A stretch of DNA of 64,000 bases, from positions 4,092,001-4,156,000 of the forward strand of contig OY970235.1 of assembly GCA_963714145.1 (NCBI GenBank), written 5' to 3'. This DNA comes from JBBWZH01 sp035544115. GTDB taxonomy: Bacteria > Actinomycetota > Actinomycetes > Mycobacteriales > CADCTP01. The position numbers were made by a program, and so were the translations under genes. The first letter of the stretch is position 1; the number at the start of each line of letters is the position of its first letter. Below, one piece after another: positions 1 to 9,475 of this stretch. The notes below the pieces were generated by a model that did not search any database, had not been told where the DNA came from, and saw only the letters and a program-made list of their open reading frames with translations.

Positions 1-1258
1 GGTAGGCCACGAAGCGGCCGGTCGCGGTGATGGCTGGCGGGCCGGAGCGGCCGTTGCCCTCCACGCCGGACCGGGTCACGCTGATCCGCCGGGTGCTGTG
101 GCTGACCGAGTTGTGCAGGTAGACCTGGGTCAGTTGGTTGGTGGGGCCGGGGACCAGGTCGGTGGCGCTCGAGGTGAAGGCGGCCAGCGCGCCGTCGGCG
201 CTGAGCGAGGCCGAGTCCGGGTGCCCGTTGCCACCCGGGCTGGGCCGGATCGGCATGCTGATCAGCTCCCACCGGCCGCTGGTCAGGTCCAGCTCGTGCA
301 CGTTCTGGTAGAAGCTGGGGTGCACGACTGACCGCGAGGTCCAGGCCACGTGCTGGCCGTCGGCGCTGATCGCGGTCGAGAGCATCTCGCCATAGGTGGG
401 CAACGGCGGCGAGATCGGGACGACCGTGCGGGTCGACCCGGACGGGATGTCGCGGACGTACACGCCGGTACTGGCGGGCGGAGCGTACGGGTAGTACGGC
501 GGGTTCGGGATGCCGCCGATGAAGGCGACCCGGTGGCCGTCGGCGCTGATCGCCGGGTAGCGGCTGAACGTCGGCACCAGCCCGGCCCCGGTGAAGCCGA
601 GGCTGACCCGGCGGGTCTGATGCGCCGACAGGTCGCGGACGAAGACGTCCGACCCGGGCCCGTCGTCGGGGGCCAGGTTGGTGGCCGGGGAGGTGAATGC
701 GACGTAGCGGCCGGAGGCGTCGATCGCCGGGTCATCCGACCCGCTCAGCGCCTGCGCGCCGGCTGTGCTGACGCTGGCCCGGCGGGTCGTGTGCGTCCAG
801 CGGTCGTGCACGAAGACGTCCGGCACGCCGTTGGTGTCCGCGGCCACCAGGTTGGTCGCGGCGGAGGTGAACGCCACGAACCGTCCGCTCGCGCTGACCG
901 CCGGGCTGTCGGAGCCGCCGTCAGCCTGCGCACCGGCGACGCCGACGCTGACCCGCTGGGTGCTCGACGTCCACAGGTCCCGGACGAACACGTCGAGCGT
1001 CTCGTTCGTGTCGCCCGCGACCAGGTTCGACGCCCCGGAACTGAACGCGACGTAGCGCCCACCCGGGCTCACCGCCACACTCAGGCTGCCCGCATTGGCC
1101 TGGGCACCCCGCTCACCTCCGCCGGGCCAGCCGGACGGCGCGCAGCTGGTCAGCTGGACGGCGGCTGGCGACGCCTCGGCGGGGGCACCGCTGAGGCCGA
1201 ACGGCGGGAGCAGCAGCAGGCTGGCAACCGAGACACCGGTCACCCTCTTGGCAAGCAT
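1..1258 (-). CDS. Secreted TolB/PD40 beta-propeller repeat protein (partial, 3' end outside window)
   Basis: The frame is open from an ATG at 1258 to the left edge, so the C-terminus is missing. The N-terminus (MLAKRVTGVSVASLLLLPPF) is a basic stretch followed by a hydrophobic segment ending in small residues, as in a Sec signal peptide. The mature part consists of repeats of about 55 residues of the type GGRYVAFSS..SNLVAGDTN...DVFVRD...RVSV, the PD40/TolB blade signature. The product should be an exported beta-propeller. No enzymatic residues are seen and its partner is unknown. The gene next upstream (1325-2734) is a paralogue, so the pair arose by tandem duplication. Fold fairly sure, role unknown. 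Confidence 0.75.
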   Translation of the reverse strand, partial: MLAKRVTGVSVASLLLLPPFGLSGAPAEASPAAVQLTSCAPSGWPGGGERGAQANAGSLSVAVSPGGRYVAFSSGASNLVAGDTNETLDVFVRDLWTSSTQRVSVGVAGAQADGGSDSPAVSASGRFVAFTSAATNLVAADTNGVPDVFVHDRWTHTTRRASVSTAGAQALSGSDDPAIDASGRYVAFTSPATNLAPDDGPGSDVFVRDLSAHQTRRVSLGFTGAGLVPTFSRYPAISADGHRVAFIGGIPNPPYYPYAPPASTGVYVRDIPSGSTRTVVPISPPLPTYGEMLSTAISADGQHVAWTSRSVVHPSFYQNVHELDLTSGRWELISMPIRPSPGGNGHPDSASLSADGALAAFTSSATDLVPGPTNQLTQVYLHNSVSHSTRRISVTRSGVEGNGRSGPPAITATGRFVAY

Positions 1259-1324
1259 GCACAGAGCGTACTCTTCTGTAACTCTATGGAGTTGCTAGCA
1301 AATTCTCCACGGAGACACGCCTCG
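1259..1324. promoter_or_regulatory. Short AT-richer promoter gap with inverted repeat
   Basis: This 66-bp gap between the two propeller genes is the least GC-rich stretch nearby. It holds an inverted repeat AACTC-TATG-GAGTT at about 1281-1294 and a small AGAG-CGTA-CTCT hairpin at about 1262-1273. It probably carries the promoter of the minus-strand gene starting at 1258. No regulator is identified. Confidence 0.3.
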
Positions 1325-2734
1325 TCATGGGCCACCGACGCTGGCCCGGATCGTCCGCCGACGGACGGTGTCGTATACGAACAGGTCTGCCGCGCCGTTG
1401 GTGTCCGCGGTGACCAGGTTGGTGGCGTCGGAGGTGAAGGCGATCAGCCGACCCTGCCGACTGCTGCCGACCGCTGCCGACGCGCCGTCGGGCCGGCCCG
1501 CGCAGACGGCAACGCTGACCCGGGCGGTGCTCCGCCGACGCCGGTCACGGACATATGTGTCCACCGTGCCGCTGGCAACGCCGGGGGCCAGGTTGGTCGC
1601 CGCGGAACTGAACGCGACGAACCAGCCGTCCGCGCTGATCGCCGGCGAAGCCGAGCCCTGGTTGGCCTGCCGGCCGGCGTCGGTGACGCTCACCCGGCCC
1701 GTGGTGGCCCGGTGTGTGTCGCGGACGAACACGTCGGCGGCGTTGTTCGTGTCTCCCGGCACCAGGTGCGGGCTGTCCGACACGAACGTGATGTACCGGC
1801 CGTCCGCGCTCATGCCGCTGGCCGATGACTGGCCCGGCACCGAGTTGCCGGCCAGATCGACGGTGACCAGCCGGGTCGTCCCGGTCCGGCGGTCCCGGAC
1901 GAAGACGTCGTAGGAGTACTGGTGCGGTCCGCGTCCGTCGAAGGAGGTCCAACTGACGTACCGGCCGGTCGCGCTGACGGTGGCACTGATCACCTTGCCG
2001 CCGAGCCACAACCCGGGCGTGTCGAACGTGATCAGCTCCGTCCGGCCCGCCACCCGGTCGCGCAGATAGACATCCTCGAAGTGGTGGGTGGGCGCCGACG
2101 CCAGGTCCTGCGCCCGGGTGTAGAACACGACGTACCTGCCGTCGGTGCTGATCCCCGCCGCGGTGGAATCCGCTGCTACCTGACCGCCGTCGGCAGCCAG
2201 GCTCAGCCGTGCCGTGGCGCCGCCGGCCATGTCCCGGACGAACACATCGCCGGCACCGTTCGTGTCGCCGGCGACGAGGTTGGCTGCCGACGAGGTGAAG
2301 ACGACGTGCCGGCCATGCTCGCTGGCACAGCAGGCATGGGAGTCACCGTCTGGCGGTGCACCGCCCGGCGCGACGCTCACCCTCCGGGTCGGCCCACAGT
2401 CCAACGCCCGCGTGAACACGTCGGCGTAGGCGTCCGTGTCCCCGTCGACCAGGCCGGCCGCCCGGGTGGAGAACACCACCAGCCGACCGTCAGCGGTCAA
2501 GGCGCCGGCACTCGACAGCCCGGCCTGCCGGCCGGGCCGGCAGCCGACCCGGTCCGGCACCGACCCTGGCTCGAACGCCGCCGCCGCCGCGGCCGGCGCC
2601 AGCACCGGCGCCACGACCGCGGGCAGCGGCGCCGCCACGAACACCGCGGCGGCAGCCGCCCAGGTACCCCTGGCCCCCAGCCCGGAGCCCCCCGAGGCAC
2701 CCACCCGGCTTACCGACCACCAGTTCGCTCGCAT
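1325..2734 (-). CDS. Secreted TolB/PD40 beta-propeller repeat protein
   Basis: The product has 469 residues. ATG 2734 was chosen because it gives a signal-peptide-like N-terminus (MRANWWSVSR then an Ala/Val-rich hydrophobic run to about residue 50). Upstream in-frame codons only add a Pro/Gly-rich tail. At least six blades repeat the pattern SADGRYITFVS..LVPGDTN..ADVFVRD..T.RVSV, the PD40/TolB family signature. A cysteine pair (ACCASEHG) lies in the second blade. It is a paralogue of the truncated gene at 1-1258. It probably acts outside the membrane as a binding scaffold. There is no sign that it belongs to the sugar ABC operon ending at 2861, although it is on the same strand. Confidence 0.75.
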   Translation of the reverse strand: MRANWWSVSRVGASGGSGLGARGTWAAAAAVFVAAPLPAVVAPVLAPAAAAAAFEPGSVPDRVGCRPGRQAGLSSAGALTADGRLVVFSTRAAGLVDGDTDAYADVFTRALDCGPTRRVSVAPGGAPPDGDSHACCASEHGRHVVFTSSAANLVAGDTNGAGDVFVRDMAGGATARLSLAADGGQVAADSTAAGISTDGRYVVFYTRAQDLASAPTHHFEDVYLRDRVAGRTELITFDTPGLWLGGKVISATVSATGRYVSWTSFDGRGPHQYSYDVFVRDRRTGTTRLVTVDLAGNSVPGQSSASGMSADGRYITFVSDSPHLVPGDTNNAADVFVRDTHRATTGRVSVTDAGRQANQGSASPAISADGWFVAFSSAATNLAPGVASGTVDTYVRDRRRRSTARVSVAVCAGRPDGASAAVGSSRQGRLIAFTSDATNLVTADTNGAADLFVYDTVRRRTIRASVGGP

Positions 2735-2860
2735 CGCCACAGCCCCCGCGCCCGGTTGGGCCGCCGACGGCAACCCGTGAACACAACGTAGCCCCCGAGA
2801 GCGGAGCGTAAGCAAGAGCCGAGGCGGACCTTGCGGGCCGCTGCCGGCTGGAACGGTCGT

Positions 2861-3706
2861 TCAGCCCTTGATGGCGCCCTGGGTGAGGCCGCTGACGAAG
2901 TTCCGCTGGAAGACGAGGTAGAGCACGACGATCGGGCCGATCACGATCAGGCTGGCCGCGGACAGCAGCGGGATGTTGGTGGAGTACTGGCCGACGAAGA
3001 AGCCGAGGCCCGATGGTGCGGTGCGCAGGTTCGGGTCCTGCATCAGCACGATGACGAGCAGGAACTGGTTCCACGACCACATGAAGTAGAGCAGTCCGAG
3101 GGTGGTCAGCGCCGGCCAGGAGATCGGCAGCAGGACCCTGGTGAGGATGGTGAAGCTGCGGGCCCCGTCGACCCGGGCGGCGTCGAGGAGTTCGACCGGC
3201 ACGGACCCGAAGTGGTTGTGCATCCAGTAGACGCCGAAGGGCATGAACAGGGCGGTCTCGGCCAGGATCACGCCGGCGTAGGAGTTGGTGAGGCCGACCT
3301 GCCGCAGGTCGAAGTACAGGGCCACGACGACGAGCTCGATCGGCAGCGTCAGGCCCAGCACGAAGCCGAGCGACAGCGCCCGGCCGCCGACCGGGTCGAG
3401 CGTGGCCAGCGAGTAGCCGGCGAGGGTGGCCAGCACCAGCGCGAGCGGGACCACACCGGCCGCGACGATCAGGCCGGAGAGCGTGAGCCGGTTGAAGTGC
3501 GCGTCGTTCCAGGCATCCACGAAATTGGACCAGGACCAGGTGGTCGGGATGCTGAGGCCGGAGATCTGCGCGCCGGACGGGTGCAGTGCGGCCAGCACGA
3601 TGCTCACCAGCGGCAGCAGGATGGCCACCGCCATCAGGGTGAGCACGAGATACCGGGCGAGGTCGACGGTCCGCGCGGTGTTGCCTGCGCCGCCGGCGCG
3701 CGTCAC
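2861..3706 (-). CDS. CUT1 sugar ABC transporter permease (MalG-like)
   Basis: This 281-residue inner-membrane protein has six predicted hydrophobic segments. The EAA loop reads ELLDAARVDGARSFTILTRV (about residues 160-180) and contacts the ATPase. The GTG start at 3706 overlaps the TGA of the upstream permease (GTGA), a sign of translational coupling. It is the last gene of the operon receptor (4637-5953), permease (3703-4644), this gene. As in many actinobacterial CUT1 systems no ATPase gene is present, so a shared MsiK-type ATPase elsewhere is expected. The neighbours point to an amino-sugar or muropeptide-derived glycan as substrate. Confidence 0.9.
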   Translation of the reverse strand: MTRAGGAGNTARTVDLARYLVLTLMAVAILLPLVSIVLAALHPSGAQISGLSIPTTWSWSNFVDAWNDAHFNRLTLSGLIVAAGVVPLALVLATLAGYSLATLDPVGGRALSLGFVLGLTLPIELVVVALYFDLRQVGLTNSYAGVILAETALFMPFGVYWMHNHFGSVPVELLDAARVDGARSFTILTRVLLPISWPALTTLGLLYFMWSWNQFLLVIVLMQDPNLRTAPSGLGFFVGQYSTNIPLLSAASLIVIGPIVVLYLVFQRNFVSGLTQGAIKG

Positions 3707-4644
3707 GGCCGCTCCCGGGTGAGCCCGCGGATCGCCGCCACGAACGCGATGACGATGGCGGTCAGCACGACCGCGAGTGCGCTGGCCCGGCCGATGTCGC
3801 TCTCGTTGAACGCGAGCCGGTAGACGAGCAGGCCGGGCACGGTGGTCTGGTTCACCGGGCCGCCGTTGGTGGTGACGAAGACGAGGTCGAAGCTGGCCAG
3901 CGCGGCGATGGTGGTGATGACGCTGGCGATGGTGATCTCGCCGCGCAGGGCCGGCAGGGTCACGGCGGTGAACCGGCGGACCGCGCCGCCGCCGTCCAGC
4001 GCGACCGCCTCGTAGAGGGCGACGTCGATCCGCTGCACCCCGGCCAGGAAGAGGGTCATGCACAGGCCGCTCATCGCCCAGGTTCCGATCAGCCCGAGCG
4101 CGGCCAGCGCGAAGTGGTAGTCACCCAGCCAGGCGCGGGTGATCCCGCCCAGGCCGACCGCGCGGAGCGCGGTGTTGACCAGCCCGTCGTCGTTGTACAG
4201 CCAGCGCCAGGTGATGCCGACGGCGACGAGCGGAAGCACCTGGGGCAGGAAGAAGATCGCCCGGAACGCGGTCATGCCGCGCACGCCGCCCTGCAGCAGA
4301 GCCGTCATCAGCAGCCCGAGCGCGCACGGGATGACCGCGAAGAACAGGATCAGAACGATCGCGTGCCACAGCGCCGGCCGGAGGGTGGAGTCGGTGAAGA
4401 CGCTGGTGTAGTTGGCCAGGCCGGCCCACCGGGCCGGCAGGATCCCGTCCCAGTGCAGGAAGGACAGCAGCACGGTGTGGATCGCCGGCCAGATGGCGAA
4501 GGCCAGGTAGACGAACCCGGCCGGCGCCACGTACGCCAGCGCGACGAGCCGGTGTGACCGCCGGCGCCGGCGGCGCGGTGCTGCCGCGCCGCCGGGACGG
4601 GTCGCCGACCCGCCCGGCAGCACGGCGGTATTGCCATCAACCAT
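3703..4644 (-). CDS. CUT1 sugar ABC transporter permease (MalF-like)
   Basis: The product has 313 residues, with an Arg-rich cytoplasmic N-terminus (RRRRRRSHR, about residues 24-32) followed by six hydrophobic segments. The EAA loop is recognisable at YEAVALDGGGAVRRFTAVTL (about residues 215-235). It pairs with the MalG-like permease, whose start overlaps its stop. Its own start at 4644 overlaps the end of the binding-protein gene by 8 bp. Role: a membrane half-channel for a sugar imported for the GH89/MurQ/kinase set encoded divergently. The exact sugar cannot be read from the sequence. Confidence 0.9.
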   Translation of the reverse strand: MVDGNTAVLPGGSATRPGGAAAPRRRRRRSHRLVALAYVAPAGFVYLAFAIWPAIHTVLLSFLHWDGILPARWAGLANYTSVFTDSTLRPALWHAIVLILFFAVIPCALGLLMTALLQGGVRGMTAFRAIFFLPQVLPLVAVGITWRWLYNDDGLVNTALRAVGLGGITRAWLGDYHFALAALGLIGTWAMSGLCMTLFLAGVQRIDVALYEAVALDGGGAVRRFTAVTLPALRGEITIASVITTIAALASFDLVFVTTNGGPVNQTTVPGLLVYRLAFNESDIGRASALAVVLTAIVIAFVAAIRGLTRERP

Positions 4645-5953
4645 GGTATTGAGTCCACGACTCCTGCAGCGAGACGAGGAACTGGTCGGGGGTGGTCTGC
4701 TTGCTGAGCAGGCCCTGGACGCCCGCGGTGAGCCGGTCGATCATGTTGGGCGAGGCGAAGTCCGGGAACGGCACGATGCCGTTGGCGTCGACCACCGTCT
4801 TGAACGCGGTGGCGATGTCGGCCAGCACACCGGTCGCGTTGACCGTGGTCTGGTTGTTCACCGGCATGAAGCCGGTATCGAACTGGATGGTCGCCGCCTG
4901 CGCGGATCGCATGAAGTCGAGGAACGCGGCCGCCTCGTTCGGGTGCCTGGTCCGGGCCGAGATCGAGTACGCGACGCTCGCCCCGGAGGCGACCGGCGCG
5001 TCACCGGTTGTCGCCGCCGGCAGCAGGAAGAAGCCCACGTTGTCGCCCATCGACTTGGCGATCGTGGCCGCGGCCCAGTTGCCGGTGATCAGGTACGCGC
5101 TCTTGCCGTTCACGAAGTTCGCCTGGGCGTCGCTGTCCGCCGTCGCGTTCGCGGACCGCGGTAGGTAGCCGGCGTTGGCCCAGTCGACGATCCGCTGCGC
5201 GGCCTGCTTCGCGCCGTCCGTCTGGATGGTGGCGCCCGGCTTGCCGTAGACCCAGTCGCGGTACTGCTTCTCGTCGCCGAGGACGTTGCCCAGCGCGTTC
5301 CACACCTGGAAGCCGCCGACCTGGAGACCACCGACGCTGAGCGGGGTCTTCCCGGTCCGTTTCACCGCGGCCAGGTCCTGGCCGAACTCGTCGAGCGCGA
5401 CCGGGGGCCGGGTGATGCCGGCAGCCCGCACGAGCGACTTGTTGTAGTAGACGCCGAGCACCGACAGCGCGCCCGGCACCGCGTACAGCCCGCCGGTGCC
5501 GTACACCTTGGCCGTCGAGTTCGACTTCAGCACCTCGAGGCTGGACGCCGGGAACCCGGTGCCCCAGCCGTACAGCCGCTCGTACGAGCTGAGGTCGTAG
5601 ATCAGCCCGGCCGGCACGAGCGACCGCATCGCGCCGGGGTTGTACTCGGCGATGTCCGGCGGCGTCGGGGACGCCATCGAGAGCTTGATGGATTTGATGT
5701 AGTCGGAGAATGGCGTCTGCTGCCCGGTGATCGTGATGTTCGGGTGCAGCGCGTGGAAGGCGTCGATGAGCGCCTTGGTCGGCGGGTCGTCCGTGTACGC
5801 CAGGGTCAGCGTCACCTGGTCGGTCGCCAGGTCCTTCGAGACGCTGCTGGGCGCGGCCGGCTGGGTGTTGCCGCCGGCGCAGGCGGCAACGGCCAGCACC
5901 ATCCCGACGGCGCCGATCGCCAACGAGGGACGTCTTTTCGAGACCGGGGGCAT
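4637..5953 (-). CDS. Sugar ABC transporter substrate-binding lipoprotein
   Basis: The product has 438 residues. The N-terminus has KRR, a hydrophobic stretch and a lipobox AVAAC with the lipidated Cys at residue 25. The rest is a CUT1 family (SBP_bac_1) receptor with Tyr/Trp-rich stretches typical of sugar sites. ATG 5953 is preceded by a good AAGGAG ribosome site (about 5960-5966). It is the first gene of the import operon and lies 25 bp after the end of the ROK regulator gene, so the regulator and transporter may be co-transcribed. Likely ligand: an amino-sugar-containing glycan, inferred only from the neighbours. Confidence 0.88.
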   Translation of the reverse strand: MPPVSKRRPSLAIGAVGMVLAVAACAGGNTQPAAPSSVSKDLATDQVTLTLAYTDDPPTKALIDAFHALHPNITITGQQTPFSDYIKSIKLSMASPTPPDIAEYNPGAMRSLVPAGLIYDLSSYERLYGWGTGFPASSLEVLKSNSTAKVYGTGGLYAVPGALSVLGVYYNKSLVRAAGITRPPVALDEFGQDLAAVKRTGKTPLSVGGLQVGGFQVWNALGNVLGDEKQYRDWVYGKPGATIQTDGAKQAAQRIVDWANAGYLPRSANATADSDAQANFVNGKSAYLITGNWAAATIAKSMGDNVGFFLLPAATTGDAPVASGASVAYSISARTRHPNEAAAFLDFMRSAQAATIQFDTGFMPVNNQTTVNATGVLADIATAFKTVVDANGIVPFPDFASPNMIDRLTAGVQGLLSKQTTPDQFLVSLQESWTQYHG

Positions 5954-5978
5954 GGGATCTCCTTGCTGTGGGGTGCGG

Positions 5979-7184
5979 TCACGGGCCGGGCGGCGACGCG
6001 CGGTGGATGGCCGGGGCGTCGAACCGCTCGCGTTCGACCCAGGACAGTGAGTGGCGGACGGCGCCGTGGATGATGGCGTCCGCGCCGAGCGCGGAGATCT
6101 CCAGCCGGGGCTGGGTGAGTTGTTCGGCCCGCAGCGCGTCGACGAGCGGGGCCAGCAGCAGCGGGCCGAGTTCGGCGAGCTCGCCACCGATGACGACCAC
6201 CTGCGGGTCGAGCAGGGCGCGGATGGCGGCGATGCCCTTGGCGAATCGCGAGCTGACCGTGGCGATGGCGACCAGCGCCCAGTCCTCGTCCCGGCGGGCC
6301 GCGGCCACCAGGTCAGGCAGCGTCACCCCGCCGGCCCGGCCGGCCGCGTTGCCGGCGATGCGCAGCAGTTCGCGGGTGCCGACCCAGCGCTCGAACGGGC
6401 CGAGATCCGGATCGCTGTCGACCCGGGCCCGCGGCGCGACCAGGTCGAGGTAGCCGAGGTCACCGGCGTCGTTGGAGGCACCCCGGTAGAGCTCGCCGCG
6501 CAGCACGATCCCGGCACCGATCCGCTCGCCCCAGTCGATGAACACCAGCGCGTCCTCGGCGTGCGGGGTGCCGCGCCAGCGTTCGCCGTTGGTCGCGAGC
6601 TTCACGTCGTTGTCGACGTAGACCGGTGCGTCGACGGCGGCCCGGACGCCGCGGAGGATGGCGTCGCCCACGATCTCGGGCATGCTCGGGCTCAGCACCA
6701 CGTGCCCGGTGGCCGGGTCGACGATGCCGGGCGCCGCCACGGAGACGTGCCACACGTCCGCCGGCCGGATGCCGGCGCGGCCGAGCACGTCCACCACGGC
6801 CGCCCGCAGCGAGTCGGCCAGCGCGCCCGCGCTCGACCTGCGCAGCGGGACGGTCGAGTCGATGCCGAGGTCGCCGGCGAGATCGGCCACCACGATGCGG
6901 ACGGTGCGCGGCTGCACGTCGACCCCCAGCAGCCGGCCGGCCTCGGCCCGGAACCGGACCAGCTGCGGCGGCCGCCCGGCGGCGACGCGCTGCGGCGCGG
7001 AGATCTCGACCAGGCCCATCGATTCGAGTACGGCCAGGGAGCGGGACACCGCCTGCCGGGACAGCCCGGTCTGGCTGGCCAGCGAGGACACGCTGGCCTG
7101 GCTGGTGGCGCGCAGCTGGGTGAGGATCGCCGCGGCGTTCACCTCCAGCATGAACTTCGTACCGACGGCGACGACGCGACCCAT
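5979..7184 (-). CDS. ROK-family transcriptional regulator
   Basis: The product has 401 residues: an N-terminal MarR/ROK winged helix-turn-helix (about residues 20-75, VSSLASQTGLSRQAVSRSLA) and a ROK sugar-kinase-like domain (about 85-390) with VDVQPRTVRIVVADL and the WGERIGAGIVL phosphate loop. The Zn-binding CxCGxxGC motif of most ROK proteins is missing: after GDLGYL the sequence runs through VAPRARVDSD without cysteines. It probably represses the divergent GH89-murQ-kinase genes and the ABC genes by binding the 79-bp gap (7185-7263), with an amino sugar or its phosphate as effector. Confidence 0.88.
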   Translation of the reverse strand: MGRVVAVGTKFMLEVNAAAILTQLRATSQASVSSLASQTGLSRQAVSRSLAVLESMGLVEISAPQRVAAGRPPQLVRFRAEAGRLLGVDVQPRTVRIVVADLAGDLGIDSTVPLRRSSAGALADSLRAAVVDVLGRAGIRPADVWHVSVAAPGIVDPATGHVVLSPSMPEIVGDAILRGVRAAVDAPVYVDNDVKLATNGERWRGTPHAEDALVFIDWGERIGAGIVLRGELYRGASNDAGDLGYLDLVAPRARVDSDPDLGPFERWVGTRELLRIAGNAAGRAGGVTLPDLVAAARRDEDWALVAIATVSSRFAKGIAAIRALLDPQVVVIGGELAELGPLLLAPLVDALRAEQLTQPRLEISALGADAIIHGAVRHSLSWVERERFDAPAIHRASPPGP

Positions 7185-7227
7185 GGCTCCCTCCCCCCAG
7201 CTCCTCGAAGGTGTCGCACGCTAACAT

Positions 7228-7248
7228 ACATACGGACTGTACGGAAGT
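7228..7248. promoter_or_regulatory. Candidate ROK operator in divergent promoter
   Basis: This is an imperfect palindrome, ACATACGGACTGTACGGAAGT, with a direct TACGGA repeat. It sits in the only AT-rich stretch between the ROK gene (start 7184) and the GH89 gene (start 7264). A Shine-Dalgarno AGGA at 7253-7256 follows for GH89. Position and symmetry suggest an operator; binding is inferred. Confidence 0.4.
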
Positions 7249-7263
7249 AAGTAGGATGGAGCC

Positions 7264-9471
7264 ATGGCGCCAACCGACACCGGCCCGCGACGCATGGCGC
7301 CGCCGTGGGCGCCGGCCGTGCAGGGCCTCTGGAAGCGGGTCACCGGCGGCGGCCGGCCGCTCCGGCTGAGCCCGCTGCTCGGCTCGCTCCCCGGCCCGCT
7401 GCACGGCACCCGGCGGTTCCGGGTCCAGGCCAAGCGGAACCAGCTGCACGTCGCCGCCAGCGACGGGCCATCGGCCTGCGTCGGCATCCACCGGTACCTG
7501 GCCGAGGTCCGCGGCGTCCGGGTCACCTGGGACACCGAGCTTCCGCTGCGGCTGGACGACCTGCCGGACTGTCCGCCGCTCCACGGGCAGGCCCGGGTGG
7601 ACGAGTTCTACTACCTGAACTTCTGCACCTTCAGCTACTCGACCGCGTACTGGGACTGGGACGAGTGGGAACGCGAGATCGACTGGATGGCCCTGCACGG
7701 CGTGACGATGCCGCTCAACCTGGTCGGCCACGAGGCCGCGCTCGCCCTCGCCTACGGGCGGCTGGGCCTGACCGACGGCGAGATCCGGGCGTTCCTCGGC
7801 GGGCCCGGATACCTGCCGTGGGTCTACCTCGGCTGCCTCGACGGCTTCGCCGGGCCGCTGCCGGCGACCTGGATCCCGCGGCACCTCGAGCTCGGCCGGC
7901 GGATCCTGCGGCGCGAGCGGGCGTTCGGCATGACCCCGGTGCTGCCCGCGTTCACCGGGCACGTGCCGCCGCGGCTGGCCCCGGCCGGCGCCCGCACCCG
8001 CCGCTGGCAGGGCATGCGGACCACCGTCGTCGACCCTGGCGACCCGCTCTTCGGCCGCCTCACCGCCGGCATCGTCGCCGCCCAGCAGGAGCTCTTCGGC
8101 ACCGACCACTACTACGCCGCCGACCCGTTCATCGAGATGGTGCCGGCCGAGACCGACCCCCGCGCCGACTACCCGGCCGCCGTCGCCGCCGCACTCGTGG
8201 ACGGTCTGCGCGCCGCCGACCCCGCCGCCACCTGGGTCCTGCAGTCGTGGCCGTTCTCCTACCAGGCCGGGTACTGGAACACCCGGCGGGTCAACGGATT
8301 CCTCGACCGCATCCGCCGGGACGCGGTGCTGATCCTGGATCTGTGGGGCGAGGCCGACCCGCAGTGGCCACGACTGGACGGCTACGCCGGCCGGCCCTGG
8401 ATCTGGACCGGCCTGCTGAACTTCGGCGGCCGGACCGAGCCGGTCGCCGACCTCGAATCCGCCGACCGCAACCTGGCGGCCGCACTCGCCGCCGACCGGC
8501 CGCCGGTCGGGCTCGGCCTCGCGATGGAAGCGGTGCACAACAACCCGGCGTTCTTCGAGCTCATCGCGGACCGCGCCTGGAGCGGCGAGCCGGCCGGCGT
8601 CGACCGGTGGATCCACGCGTTCGGCCGGCAGCGCTACGGAACCGCGGACCCGGCGACCGACCAGGCCTGGCAGGCCCTGCGCCGGTCCGTCCTCAATGGA
8701 CACAGCCGGTCGATCTTCCCGGAGCGGTTCATCTCGATCACCGTCGCCAGGCCGGACTACCCGCGCCTGCTCGACCCCGACACGACCGTCCACAGTGACA
8801 TCCGGGCGGCGCTGTTCTACCCGCCGGGCGAGTTGCTGTCCGGCTGCCGGGCGCTGCTCGAGATCGCGCCCGGCGGCACCGGTTCGCGGGCCGTCGGCAA
8901 CGACCTCGTGCAGTCGTGCGCCGCCCTGCTGCTGCGCGTCATCGACCACCGGTTCAGCGCCCTGCTGACCGCCTCGTCGCGGGCCGGCCGGGTGGATCCG
9001 TGCGCGGCCGCACACTTCCTCGACGCCTTCGACGACCTGGACGACCTGGTCGCCACCCGGCCGGACCTGCGGCTGGACACCTGGGTCCGGTCGGCCCGCC
9101 GCTGGGCGGACGACCCGGCCGGCCGCCGGGTCCTCGACGACAACGCCCGCCGCATCGTGACCGTCTGGAACACGACGGAGAACCCGTGCCTGGACGACTA
9201 CTCCGGGCGGATCTGGAGCGGCCTGGTCAGCGGCTACTACAAGCGCCGCTGGGAGCTCTGGCTGCGGTTACTCCCGGGCGCGCTCGCGCCGGGCGGCCGC
9301 GCCGCCGCGCAGGCGGAGCTCGACACCGAGCTGGCCCGGTTGGCGGCCACGGTCATCGCGGTCGGCCCGACCGCCCGGCCGGCCGACGCGGACCCCCGCG
9401 CCGCCGCCGCGCGGGTGCTGGACCGCTACGGCGACGAGTTCCGCGAGCTGAACCCCCCGAAAGGACGCTGA
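7264..9471 (+). CDS. GH89 alpha-N-acetylglucosaminidase (NAGLU family)
   Basis: The 735-residue protein aligns along its length with the human NAGLU/bacterial GH89 pattern: an N-terminal domain (about 1-110), a TIM-barrel core (about 111-440) and an all-helical C-terminal domain. The two catalytic glutamates are recognisable as E291 in DPFIEMVP (NEMxP in the human enzyme) and E422 in GLAMEAVHNNP (APEG in human). It removes terminal alpha-linked GlcNAc. There is no signal peptide, so it should act on imported glycans in the cytoplasm. ATG 7264 follows AGGA at a spacing of 7. The gene is followed after 4 bp by murQ. Confidence 0.88.
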   Translation: MAPTDTGPRRMAPPWAPAVQGLWKRVTGGGRPLRLSPLLGSLPGPLHGTRRFRVQAKRNQLHVAASDGPSACVGIHRYLAEVRGVRVTWDTELPLRLDDLPDCPPLHGQARVDEFYYLNFCTFSYSTAYWDWDEWEREIDWMALHGVTMPLNLVGHEAALALAYGRLGLTDGEIRAFLGGPGYLPWVYLGCLDGFAGPLPATWIPRHLELGRRILRRERAFGMTPVLPAFTGHVPPRLAPAGARTRRWQGMRTTVVDPGDPLFGRLTAGIVAAQQELFGTDHYYAADPFIEMVPAETDPRADYPAAVAAALVDGLRAADPAATWVLQSWPFSYQAGYWNTRRVNGFLDRIRRDAVLILDLWGEADPQWPRLDGYAGRPWIWTGLLNFGGRTEPVADLESADRNLAAALAADRPPVGLGLAMEAVHNNPAFFELIADRAWSGEPAGVDRWIHAFGRQRYGTADPATDQAWQALRRSVLNGHSRSIFPERFISITVARPDYPRLLDPDTTVHSDIRAALFYPPGELLSGCRALLEIAPGGTGSRAVGNDLVQSCAALLLRVIDHRFSALLTASSRAGRVDPCAAAHFLDAFDDLDDLVATRPDLRLDTWVRSARRWADDPAGRRVLDDNARRIVTVWNTTENPCLDDYSGRIWSGLVSGYYKRRWELWLRLLPGALAPGGRAAAQAELDTELARLAATVIAVGPTARPADADPRAAAARVLDRYGDEFRELNPPKGR

Positions 9472-9475
9472 TCCG

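Noticed and set aside
6460..9015. Minus-strand open frame opposite the GH89 gene
   Set aside because: Shadow frame. GH89 catalytic residues and a ribosome site support the plus strand.
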